From: JTS-AC122 sp050246015
Lineage (GTDB): Bacteria > Planctomycetota > Phycisphaerae > Phycisphaerales > UBA1924
Length of the DNA stretch: 64,000 bases
Reading direction: 5' to 3'
NCBI GenBank assembly: GCA_050246015.1
Contig: JBFWWU010000007.1
Coordinates: 62,001-126,000 of the forward strand
Shown: one piece after another, positions 1 through 7,924 of the stretch
How positions within the stretch are numbered: the first letter of the stretch is position 1
Layout: each line of letters begins with the position of its first letter
Program-made: the position numbers and the translations under genes
The notes under the pieces: model-generated
Database searches by the model: none
Told to the model about the DNA's origin: nothing
What the model saw: the letters and a program-made list of their open reading frames with translations, nothing else

Positions 1-201
1 CCAGATGCCCGGTCCGGAACGGTTCGCTTCAAAGAACGCCCGGAGCGGATTGGATGATGCCGCTTCGCTCGGTCTGGGCTCGACCTGTGATGACGGAAGG
101 CTGTCGGCGAAGCGAGCCGCGCGATAGGTGTCGCGCAGCAGACGAGCGCTGGTCGCCGGATGCGTCACGAGATCAAGTAGGGATCGAGTCGGGTTGCCCA
201 T
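1..201 (-). CDS. Partial CDS, possible class I SAM-dependent methyltransferase (N-terminus only)
   Basis: An open frame starts at an ATG read from 201 and runs 67 codons off the left edge without a stop. The protein begins MGNPTRSLL and ends at the edge with FFEANRSGPGIW. A segment of the type NPLxxxFxxxxxGPGIWKW occurs, from memory, just before the SAM-binding core of a family of bacterial class I methyltransferases that often sit in glycosylation loci. The SAM-binding core itself lies outside the window, so this assignment is inferred from a short motif only. The reading frame has the codon bias of neighbouring genes (G or C in third positions). The gene is transcribed in the same direction as sucA, 133 bases downstream of its stop. 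Confidence 0.4.
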   Translation of the reverse strand, partial: MGNPTRSLLDLVTHPATSARLLRDTYRAARFADSLPSSQVEPRPSEAASSNPLRAFFEANRSGPGIW

Positions 202-334
202 GAGCGCACATATCAGAACACGCGCACGAGAATCGCACGGTAGGTAAACGTACACCCACCAGCGAAGTTGTCCAGAACCTTGCTCTTGGATTCACGGAGT
301 TTTTCAGGAACCCCCGTATGGGTGTCGGGCAAGA

Positions 335-3262
335 CTATCGCCGGCCGGCGGGCTTTGTTTTCGCGGCGGCTTGCCCGGGGTCTTTGCCAGGACCGTTCGT
401 CGGGGCCGCGGGCGGCGCCGGCTTAGGTTGGTCCGGGAAGACCGCGGCTACCAGCGCCGCCTGCTGATCGAAGTGCGTGTGCTTGGACCCGACCGCCGGT
501 GAGGCGGTCGCCGGTCGGCCGTGGTACGCCAGATCGATCTTGAGCGATGGTTCGTTCCGCAGCGCGTCGGCCATGTACAGGTACGCCCCGGCGTTCCGTG
601 GCTCCTCCTGCACCCAGACGAACTGCTTCGTCTTGGTCGGGTATGCGGCGATGATCTTCGAGAGCAGGCCCGTATGCAGCGGGTACAACTGCTCGACTCG
701 GATGATCGCGGTGTCGCCCGCGTTCTTCACGCCTGTTTCTTTTCGGCGCTTGTCCAGATCGTGGTAGATCTTTCCGGCGCAGAGCACGACACGCGTGACC
801 TTCTTCCGATCGCCGCCCGCCGCGCCGTTCCCGCCCGCGAACATCGGGTCGTCGATGACCTCCTCGAACGAGCCGCGGGTCAGGTCGTCGATCGTGCTGG
901 TGTGGGGACGCAGCATGCTCTTGGGAGTCATGACGATGAGCGGCTTGCGGTACGGCGCCTTGACCTGCCGGCGCAAAAGATGGAAAACCTGGGCTCCGGT
1001 CGACGGGTATGCGACGATCAGGTTGTGCTCCGCGCACAACAGCAGGAACCGTTCGACCCGCGCCGACGAGTGCTCCGGCCCGGCTCCCTCGTACCCGTGC
1101 GGGAGGAGCAGGGTGATGCCCGACCATCGCTGCCACTTGGTTTCGCTGGCGGCGAAGTACTGATCCATCATCACCTGCGCGCCGTTGTTGAAGTCGCCGA
1201 ACTGGGCCTCCCAGCACACCAGCATGTCGGGATCCGTCATCGAGTACCCATAATCAAACGCGAGCACGGAGACCTCCGACAGCGGACTGTCGTGCACGCA
1301 CAGGCGGCCCTGCGTGGGTCTTCCGTCGGGCCCGGGCTTACCCGCCTGCGCGGGGTGGTCCGCGATCGCCCGCATGTGGTTGAGGGGGAAATAGACCTCC
1401 TCGGTCACCATGTCGCGCGTCGCGGCGTGGCGGTGGCTGAACGTCCCCCGGCGCGAATCCTGCCCGCTCACGCGCACCCCGTGCCCCTCGAGCAGCAGCG
1501 TGCCGAACGCCAGCGTCTCGGCGTCGGCGTAACTCACCTGGCGCGTCCGCAGCAGGTGGGCCCGCTCGTCGATGATCTTCTTGAACTTCGGGTTCACGCT
1601 GAACCCCTCCGGCACGCGGTCAAACGCCGCGCACACTTCTTTCAGCAGTTCCTCCTTCACGGATGTCTTCACCGCCTCGAACGAGAACTCACGCCGGATG
1701 TGGGACCACCTCGCCTTACCGGGCGGCACCTGCGGATCCACCGGCGATTCCTTCGCGCGGTCGAACGCCGCGCCGAGGGCTTCCTGCACGCGTGCCCGCT
1801 CCGCGGCTTCGTCCTGCTGGCTGAACACGCCGGTCTCCGCGAGCCGCCCGCAGTACGCCTTCACCAGCCCCGCGTTCTTCTTGAAACTCACCGCCTCGGC
1901 CATCCACGGCTGCGTGTACGAGATCTCGTCCTGCTCGTTGTGCCCGTATCGCCGGAAGCACACGAAGTCGATGAAGATGTCCTTGCGGAAGAGTTGCCGG
2001 TACTCCAGCGCGAGCCTGCAGATAGCGACGGCGGCGTCCGGATCGCTCGCCGTGACGTGGAACACCGGCGCTCCGATGATGTTCGCATAATCAGTGCAGT
2101 ACTCGCTCGTGCGGCCGTCTTCTTCGCCGGTGGTGAACGCGACGAGGTTGTTGACCGCGATGTGGATCGTGCCCCCGGTCGTGTACCCGTCGAGTTGCGA
2201 GTAGTTCAGCACCTCCGCCACGACGCCCTGTCCGATCGCCGCGCCGTCGCCGTGCATCAGCAGCGGGATCACCTTGCGTCGCTCGCTGTCGCGCCGCAAC
2301 CGCTGCTTGCCGCGCACGCGCCCCTCGACAACCCCGTTGATCGATTCCAGGTGGCTGGGGTTCGGTGAAAGGGAGAGGTCGATGTACTTTCCGGCAGGCG
2401 TCTGGCGCGTCGCGGAGAACCCTTGGTGGTACGGGACGTCGCCGCCGACATCCGACAACGGGCCATGAAAGTTATCGTGATACTCGGTGAACACCTGCTC
2501 GAACGACTTACCCAGCACGCTCGCCAGGATGTTGACTCGCCCGCGATGCGGCATGCCGACGATGATCTCTTCGACACCGCTCTCCGGAGCCGCGTTGATC
2601 AGCGCGTTGAGCGCCGGCACGAGCGACTCGCCCCCTTCGAGACTGAATCGCTTATACCCGGGGTAGCGCTTCTGGAGCAGGAACTCGAGTTCTTCCGAGC
2701 GGATCATCTGCCGGGCAAACTCGGCTTGCTCAGACGGCGCGGCGGTGAACGCGCCGGCGAACCCCTCGAAACGAGCGATCAGCCAGTTTCGCTCTTCGTC
2801 GCTGGTGACGCCCGCGACTTGCGCGCCCACGGGCCCGCAATACGTCCGGCGCAGGCACTCCAAGACCGAGCGGAGCGTGGCGGGCGAGCCCGCGGGCAGC
2901 GCGAGTGTCCCCGCATCCACCACCCGGTCCAGGTCTGATTCCAGAAGGTTGTGGGCCGCAAGCGTGAGCGCGGCGACGGACTTTCGGGGCCGGCCGAAAG
3001 GATCTATGGCGGCTTCAAGGTGCCCGCGCGACCGGTACGCCTCGATCAGCGCATACGTTCCCACCGCCACGCGAAGGTCGTCGCCGTTGACCGTTCCGCC
3101 GCCGCCCGTCCGAGACATCGCCAGGTCGAATCCGTCGAAGAACGATGCCAGATCCGGGGCGATGGCATCTGGATCGGCTTTGTACGAGGCGTACTGCGCT
3201 TCGAGATACTCGGCGTTCCAGCCGTTGACCGAAGGCTTGTTGGCTCTCGGAGTCGAGTTCAT
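335..3262 (-). CDS. sucA: 2-oxoglutarate dehydrogenase E1 component
   Basis: Thiamine-diphosphate-dependent E1 subunit of the 2-oxoglutarate dehydrogenase complex (TCA cycle, cytoplasm). It decarboxylates 2-oxoglutarate and passes the succinyl group to the lipoyl E2 subunit. The 975-residue length is close to the usual 930-960. The N-terminal segment (about 14-50) has the family helix WNAEYLEAQY that docks to E2. Conserved blocks are GMPHRGRVN (236-244), NPSHLE (301-306), the ThDP/metal motif HGDGAAIGQG (337-346) and YGHNEQDE (439-446). The C-terminal transketolase-like half has GAGPEHSSARVERFL. The C-terminus carries a Pro/Ala/Lys-rich tail of about 30 residues. No sucB or lpd lies beside it, so E2 and E3 must be encoded elsewhere. 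The start at 3262 gives the expected family N-terminus. Confidence 0.97.
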   Translation of the reverse strand: MNSTPRANKPSVNGWNAEYLEAQYASYKADPDAIAPDLASFFDGFDLAMSRTGGGGTVNGDDLRVAVGTYALIEAYRSRGHLEAAIDPFGRPRKSVAALTLAAHNLLESDLDRVVDAGTLALPAGSPATLRSVLECLRRTYCGPVGAQVAGVTSDEERNWLIARFEGFAGAFTAAPSEQAEFARQMIRSEELEFLLQKRYPGYKRFSLEGGESLVPALNALINAAPESGVEEIIVGMPHRGRVNILASVLGKSFEQVFTEYHDNFHGPLSDVGGDVPYHQGFSATRQTPAGKYIDLSLSPNPSHLESINGVVEGRVRGKQRLRRDSERRKVIPLLMHGDGAAIGQGVVAEVLNYSQLDGYTTGGTIHIAVNNLVAFTTGEEDGRTSEYCTDYANIIGAPVFHVTASDPDAAVAICRLALEYRQLFRKDIFIDFVCFRRYGHNEQDEISYTQPWMAEAVSFKKNAGLVKAYCGRLAETGVFSQQDEAAERARVQEALGAAFDRAKESPVDPQVPPGKARWSHIRREFSFEAVKTSVKEELLKEVCAAFDRVPEGFSVNPKFKKIIDERAHLLRTRQVSYADAETLAFGTLLLEGHGVRVSGQDSRRGTFSHRHAATRDMVTEEVYFPLNHMRAIADHPAQAGKPGPDGRPTQGRLCVHDSPLSEVSVLAFDYGYSMTDPDMLVCWEAQFGDFNNGAQVMMDQYFAASETKWQRWSGITLLLPHGYEGAGPEHSSARVERFLLLCAEHNLIVAYPSTGAQVFHLLRRQVKAPYRKPLIVMTPKSMLRPHTSTIDDLTRGSFEEVIDDPMFAGGNGAAGGDRKKVTRVVLCAGKIYHDLDKRRKETGVKNAGDTAIIRVEQLYPLHTGLLSKIIAAYPTKTKQFVWVQEEPRNAGAYLYMADALRNEPSLKIDLAYHGRPATASPAVGSKHTHFDQQAALVAAVFPDQPKPAPPAAPTNGPGKDPGQAAAKTKPAGRR

Positions 3263-3527
3263 AAGTCAAACCTTGAATCTCTGCACGCCACCGCCCCTTG
3301 CCGGTCTGTCTGCATCGGCGCGCGCAGCGTCCATTCTAGCAGTGCGGATAGAGCGTCCACCGCCGCTGGAATCGGCCGGTTCTGCGCCTGCCGGCGCTGG
3401 TTGGATGGATCTTGTTCGGAAACCGGCACCCCGGATCCCAGCGCCCGCGTGCCCGCGAGTGCCCTCAATGGCTCCCGCAGCAGGCGGCGACCGCAGGTCG
3501 TCTCTCACACGCGTACACTCCGCGCCC

Positions 3528-4304
3528 ATGAGCGAGCCGCAGGCTGAAATCGTCCTGGTGAGCATCGGGAACACGCGTGCACGCCTCGCGGCGGCCTCCG
3601 GCTCGACGCTGGAGCCCTCCCGCGTCGTCGAGTGCGCCGACCCCGGCGCCCTCGAGCACGCGGTCCTCGAGATGACCGCTCGATATGGGGTCCAGCGCGT
3701 CCTCATCGCGTCCGTGAACCAGCCCGCGGCCGACCGGCTCAACCGGGCGCTCGCCCAGCACGGCGACCTAAACGTTCAGCGAATCGGCGCCGATATTCCG
3801 ATCCCGATTCCGCACACCCTCTCCGACGCGGCCACCGTCGGGCAGGATCGGTTGCTCAACGCGCTCGGCGCGTTCGCGCGCTCGCAGCAGGCGTGCATCA
3901 TCGTCGATGCCGGCACCGCCGTCACCGTTGATTTCGTTGACGGCGAGGGCACGTTCCACGGGGGGGCGATCGCGCCGGGCATGTCGATGATGCGCGATGC
4001 CCTCCACGAACATACCGCCGCCCTCCCCAAGGCCGATATCGCCCCCCAGCACCTGCACGCCTCCCCGGAGGCTCCGTTCGGAAAGAACACCGTCGAAGCG
4101 ATCAACCTCGGCGTGACCGGTTCCATCGTCGGGCTGGTGCACCTGCTCATCGACCGCTACGCCGAGTATTACGAGGCCTATCCGCGCGTGGTCGCCACGG
4201 GGGGCGATGCGCCGTTCCTCTTCGAGCACGACGAACTCGTCGAGTCGATTGTTCCGGACCTGCCGCTCATCGGCATGCTGACCGCGTGGGAACTGGCGTC
4301 GTAG
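3528..4304 (+). CDS. coaX: Type III pantothenate kinase
   Basis: Pantothenate kinase of the ASKHA fold, catalysing the first step of coenzyme A synthesis from pantothenate and ATP. The 258-residue length is typical. Recognisable motifs are the nucleotide loop SIGNTR (12-17), GQDR (105-108), the second phosphate motif DAGTAVTVDF (127-136) and GGAIAPGM (145-152). One point is odd: motif 1 in this family normally begins with Asp (D-x-G-N), but here that position is Ser12. A compensating change or reduced activity is possible. The ATG at 3528 was chosen because it begins the family N-terminus; the upstream open frame only reads antisense to sucA. The gene is divergent from sucA, with about 265 bases between the two starts. 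Confidence 0.9.
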   Translation: MSEPQAEIVLVSIGNTRARLAAASGSTLEPSRVVECADPGALEHAVLEMTARYGVQRVLIASVNQPAADRLNRALAQHGDLNVQRIGADIPIPIPHTLSDAATVGQDRLLNALGAFARSQQACIIVDAGTAVTVDFVDGEGTFHGGAIAPGMSMMRDALHEHTAALPKADIAPQHLHASPEAPFGKNTVEAINLGVTGSIVGLVHLLIDRYAEYYEAYPRVVATGGDAPFLFEHDELVESIVPDLPLIGMLTAWELAS

Positions 4305-4319
4305 CAAGGCCGGCTCCAT

Positions 4320-4385
4320 CTGAGCCGAGTCGCGCCAGCGACCGACCAGCGACCGGTCGGCCCACGTGCCCCCGGGGCGGTTCAG
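4320..4385. repeat. Intergenic inverted-end repeat element, copy 1
   Basis: The element begins with CTGAGCCG (4320-4327) and ends with CGGTTCAG (4378-4385), an inverted match with one mismatch. Inside are a 5-bp hairpin with a GCCA loop (4329-4342) and a 6-bp hairpin, CCGACC with GGTCGG (4342-4360). A second, longer copy with perfect ends lies at 19942-20057. It sits between the convergent coaX and the small secreted protein gene. Confidence 0.55.
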
Positions 4386-4411
4386 ACGGGCGCGGCTGGT
4401 CCACGCGGGTG

Positions 4412-4798
4412 TCACTTCTTCGCCTGGTCGAAGTTCACCGGCCCGCCGACCGTCATCGCGCTCACGTACAGCGTCGCTCCGGGGCCTTCGGTCACCTTCA
4501 TGGTCGCCTGCTGTGCCAGCGTCCATGACCCCAGCGGCACCACGGATGTGTCGCCGCCTCGCACGATGACCGTGAGTTCGCCCGACGGCGTCTTGAGCAC
4601 CACCCGCGCGGTGCTGTCGGCATTCCCGCTGCACGCCAGCACGAACGTCTGATAGATGCCCGACGGCACCACCAGGTCCTTGACGGTCGTCTTGCCCGAC
4701 GGCACGGTGGGATACGGCTGCTGGGCCAGGAGCGGGATCGCCGCCGCGACCACCGCCACTCCGATCGCACCAATCCCTAGATACATTTTTCGTGTCAT
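4412..4798 (-). CDS. Small secreted protein of unknown function
   Basis: A 128-residue protein that I do not recognise. Residues 1-25 form a clear Sec signal: basic MTRK, a hydrophobic stretch, and a likely cleavage after LLAQ. The mature part, about 100 residues, is rich in Val, Thr and Gly and looks like one small beta-sandwich. It contains a single Cys (LACSGNADST). No catalytic motif is visible. It reads in the same direction as the EamA transporter upstream, with 42 bases between them, so the two may be cotranscribed. The coaX gene converges on it. Confidence 0.75.
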   Translation of the reverse strand: MTRKMYLGIGAIGVAVVAAAIPLLAQQPYPTVPSGKTTVKDLVVPSGIYQTFVLACSGNADSTARVVLKTPSGELTVIVRGGDTSVVPLGSWTLAQQATMKVTEGPGATLYVSAMTVGGPVNFDQAKK

Positions 4799-4840
4799 TG
4801 GCCGTTCCTTTCAAGGTTTTCCGCCAGGCGATGATGAGTG

Positions 4841-5362
4841 CTACCGACTCGCCGCATCGTGAGTTTCGGCGGTGCTGTTCAAGTCCGCCGGCGCCGTCGC
4901 GGGCTTGGGGGCGCTGGTCAGCAGGAGCACGCCGCCCAGGATCATGGCGACCGCGATCCACCTTCGCGCGGACATTGCTTCTCCCAGCAGGAGATAGCCC
5001 AGGAGCACTGCCGTCGCCGGCGCGATGGTAAACGCGATCGGCTTGATCCGCGAAATCTCGCCGAGATTGAGTGCCGCGTAAAAGCAGATCAGCGCCGCCG
5101 CTCCGGCGCAGAGCCCCGAGCCGATGACCAGCGTCCAGAGTGTCCGGGCGTCGGCCCGGTACCACGTCGCCGGTTCCTGTCTGAGTTTCAGCACGTGCAC
5201 CGCCACGATATACGCCATCAGGATGGCGGGGAGCGCGACGACGGAGCGCACCGTGACCGCCGTGATCGGCCCTACCTGCTTCGTGTGCAGCACCCATTTC
5301 GTGCACAGTTCGCCGACGCCCCAGAAGAGCCCGGCAAAGATCGCGAGGACGACGGCGTTCAT
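4841..5362 (-). CDS. Half-size EamA/DMT-family transporter
   Basis: A 173-residue integral membrane protein with about five hydrophobic helices, starting MNAVVLAIFAGLFWGVGE. It contains one EamA repeat of the drug/metabolite transporter superfamily. Typical signs are the N-terminal LFWGVGELCTKW, the late ISRIKPIAFTIAPATAVLLGYLLLGE segment (split around the conserved Pro) and a final helix with GGVLLLTS. Full-length family members have two such repeats, so this one would have to work as a dimer. The substrate cannot be told from sequence. The start at 5362 is preceded by GGAG on the minus strand at good spacing; a longer frame upstream overlaps the divergent deiminase-like gene and lacks membrane character. 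Confidence 0.85.
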   Translation of the reverse strand: MNAVVLAIFAGLFWGVGELCTKWVLHTKQVGPITAVTVRSVVALPAILMAYIVAVHVLKLRQEPATWYRADARTLWTLVIGSGLCAGAAALICFYAALNLGEISRIKPIAFTIAPATAVLLGYLLLGEAMSARRWIAVAMILGGVLLLTSAPKPATAPADLNSTAETHDAASR

Positions 5363-5484
5363 GGTCAACTCCGATAATCGCGAACGGTATCGTGCACGTG
5401 GAGGGAGGGAAGGGAGAGTGGCGAAGGTCACACCCGGCTTGGAAGGCTGCCTCGCGACGAGCCTCGCTCGCCTACGTTCTGGCG

Positions 5485-7587
5485 ATGAGTCCTTCTTCAG
5501 GCAGCCCGCTCCCGCCGGAGTTGGATCAACTCCCCGGGGAAATCGAAGCGGAAGTGCGAGCGAACGTGCTGGCGCAGCGAGTCGGGCTCGGCTGCGTCGC
5601 CGATCTTTCCCTGCCGGATAGCCTGCTTGATCACATTGTTGACCGCGTCGTGCGGTCTTCCTTTGAAGAGCGATACCGGGTCGTCGTTCCCGATGATTCG
5701 GCGGCCGCATCGTCGCAACCCGTCCCGCCCGCGGCGTCCGCCGACTCCTCTTGGGTCTCCCCCGCGCCCGGATGCACGCCGGTCAGCATCGTGCGATTGT
5801 CCGAATCCGACATTCCGGAACCAATGCGGGCTGTCTGCGAAGCCCGCCCGGGCTGCCGGGCATTCTGGTCAGAGGTCGCGGCCGGCCGCTCAGAGCGATG
5901 TCCGGTCGCACCCGACACGGTGCCCGAAGACCCCGCGGAGCGCGCGGTCGCGGGGCAGGTGAGTGCTGAACTCGCCCGCGCTGGGCTGGTGGCGTGCGTC
6001 TGCCGGGCGGTCAGGTCGCTGGGACCGAGTGGATTCGCTCACGCGGGTGAGGCCGAACTCGCGCGCCTCGCGTCGCTCGGGCTGCCCATCGACCTGCTGC
6101 GGCATTTCCACGGTGAATCACCGCCCGCGGAGCCGTCCGCGGCGGGTGTCGTTCGGCGCATCGCCGCGGAACTGCTCCGCAATCCTGAATATCTCGGTCA
6201 CGATCTGCGCTTCTCGTTCCGGCGCACTTCGGCGACGTTCGACCCCGGTGACGACTCCGCCCCCGCCCCCCCGGAATTGCTGCGCGCTCAAATGACGCGA
6301 GGCGGGCACTGGTTCGGTCCCGGCTCCGGCGACAACCTCGACCTGATCCGCCGCGTCGCCGACGCGCTCCCCGATGTCCCCTTGCTCGTGACGATCGAGT
6401 CCGTGTACGAAGCCGAGTTTGCTTCGTGCGTGCGCTCGTGGACGCGAGCGGCGCCGGTCACGATCCTTTCCGTCCCGGCCACCGTGTCGCAATGGGCACA
6501 GGACAACGCTCGCGCCGGCGTCGTCGCGCGTGATGATGACTCCGGTGGTCAAACCGGGGCGGTCCGCCGGGCCGTGCTTGCGCCGCGATATCCAAGCCGC
6601 GGCGATGATGGATCGGTCCTCGTTCCGGGCGAAGCGGTCGCGGTGCGAGCGCTTGAACGGGTGGAGTTGCCCGTCATCCCGTCGCCCCTGCTTTTTCAAG
6701 GCGGCAACCTCATCGTCTGCGCGGATCCCCGCGATCTGGCGCGCCGACTCCTGCTGACGGGTGAAGCGGAAGTCGCGCGCAACGTATCCCTGGGGCTTTC
6801 ACCCCAGCAAGCGACCGAAGCCCTCCGAGGAGAGTTCGGCGTCGATCGGGTGGTGGTGCTTCCCGCGGTTTCGTACCACATCGACTACGAGGTCTCGGTT
6901 CGCCGCCAAGGGGCCGCGGTGGTGGCGCTCGTGGTGGACGAGCGAGCCGGCGTTCGGATGGTCCTCTCATGCGCCCTCGACGTGATTGAGCGCGCGCGGC
7001 TGCTGCCCAAGCCCCGCCTGCGCGCGGCACGGCAGTACCTGGCCGCCTCTCGATGGATCGAACTGCTCGACATGTTCTTCGGAGCGGTGCTCTCCCAAGC
7101 GGTCGGCCGGCACGGGCAGATCGTCGAGTCGTTCGTCCGCCACTTTTCGAACGGGCCCGCCGACCACGGCGTCAGCAACCTGCACCGCGTCTTGCTGGCG
7201 CTCGACACCATGACATCGTGGGTGCACGCCCCCTGGGAGCCTTCGCTGAGCCCCCACGCGCGCGCGTATCTGCGAGCCATCCGGCGTCGCGACGCGTCGC
7301 GCGCCCGTCTTTGGTCGATCCTGCGTGAAGCCGGGTTCACCGTGGCGCCGATCCCCGGTTTGAGCGATGCCGACCGGAGTCTGTGCCCGGTCAACGGGAT
7401 TCAGATGGCGGGCACCTATTTCCTCCCGGTCGCGGCAGGAGGCGGGTCGATGTTTGACCCGCTCATCCGGGCCTGTCGCGAGGCCCTTTCTGCGGCGCTT
7501 GGTCCTGATGTGGAAACGGCGCCGATCCCGAGCCTGGAGTCCCAAAACCGCAATGGGGCGGTGCATTGCTCGGTCTCGGTACACTAG
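5485..7587 (+). CDS. Protein-arginine deiminase-like protein (guanidino-modifying enzyme fold)
   Basis: A 700-residue protein with no signal peptide. The C-terminal 370 residues carry the four catalytic positions of the guanidino-modifying enzyme superfamily, in order and with spacing close to peptidylarginine deiminases. They are Asp340 in QWAQDN, His465 and Asp467 in YHIDYEV, and Cys695 in GAVHCSVSV. The blocks WxQD and GxVHC look more like vertebrate-type PADs (WIQDE, GEVHC) than like agmatine deiminases (WxRD, GGIHC). A FQGGNL block (404-409) sits between Asp340 and His465. If active, it would turn a guanidino group into a ureido group, releasing ammonia; the substrate is unknown. The first 330 residues are Arg/Ala/Pro-rich and unrecognised. 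The Glu after the PAD Asp, a calcium ligand there, is Asn341 here. The ATG at 5485 was preferred over one at 5392, whose extra 31 residues look non-coding. Confidence 0.65.
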   Translation: MSPSSGSPLPPELDQLPGEIEAEVRANVLAQRVGLGCVADLSLPDSLLDHIVDRVVRSSFEERYRVVVPDDSAAASSQPVPPAASADSSWVSPAPGCTPVSIVRLSESDIPEPMRAVCEARPGCRAFWSEVAAGRSERCPVAPDTVPEDPAERAVAGQVSAELARAGLVACVCRAVRSLGPSGFAHAGEAELARLASLGLPIDLLRHFHGESPPAEPSAAGVVRRIAAELLRNPEYLGHDLRFSFRRTSATFDPGDDSAPAPPELLRAQMTRGGHWFGPGSGDNLDLIRRVADALPDVPLLVTIESVYEAEFASCVRSWTRAAPVTILSVPATVSQWAQDNARAGVVARDDDSGGQTGAVRRAVLAPRYPSRGDDGSVLVPGEAVAVRALERVELPVIPSPLLFQGGNLIVCADPRDLARRLLLTGEAEVARNVSLGLSPQQATEALRGEFGVDRVVVLPAVSYHIDYEVSVRRQGAAVVALVVDERAGVRMVLSCALDVIERARLLPKPRLRAARQYLAASRWIELLDMFFGAVLSQAVGRHGQIVESFVRHFSNGPADHGVSNLHRVLLALDTMTSWVHAPWEPSLSPHARAYLRAIRRRDASRARLWSILREAGFTVAPIPGLSDADRSLCPVNGIQMAGTYFLPVAAGGGSMFDPLIRACREALSAALGPDVETAPIPSLESQNRNGAVHCSVSVH

Positions 7588-7924
7588 GGGTCATTGGCTG
7601 TGATCAGCCAACAAAGAGCATTTGCAACATTTTTGGTTCGTATTCGGATGAAATACTCGGCAGAGTGAGTTGGCAATATCAGCAACCGAAGGTACCTTTT
7701 GATGGTACAGGGCAGTACTTTTTCCAGACGCAATCGTGACTGGCGTGCTTGGCGCGCCGCGTGTTTTTTCAACCATTGAGTTTATCAATCGGCCTGAGCG
7801 GGCAAGCGAATTTGACCGAATGGCCTAATCAAGCATCGCTGGGGAACTGGGTGAATGTCGCATTCGGGCTTGGAGGCTCGACACCCACGACGCACATTGT
7901 TTTGACGTAGAAGAGGTGAAACTG
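7588..7924 (+). other. Intergenic region ahead of the duplicated dockerin genes
   Basis: About 340 bases without a gene, clearly richer in A and T than the flanking genes. It holds an inverted repeat just after the upstream stop (7594-7611) and a second small one, GTACC with GGTAC (7692-7708). The last bases carry the ribosome site for the next gene. A promoter is expected here, but no confident -35/-10 pair can be named. Confidence 0.5.
7594..7611 (+). terminator. Possible terminator hairpin after the deiminase-like gene
   Basis: A perfect 7-bp stem, TTGGCTG with CAGCCAA, around a TGAT loop, lies seven bases after the stop codon. There is no T-run directly after it, so it could instead be an mRNA-end or operator structure. 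Confidence 0.35.

Noticed and set aside
521..2368. Long plus-strand ORF of 615 codons antisense to sucA
   Set aside because: It is Arg/His-rich, lacks any domain and is the high-GC shadow of a clear sucA frame.
3768..5306. 512-codon minus-strand ORF over coaX, the small secreted gene and the transporter
   Set aside because: Three supported genes in other frames explain the same DNA.
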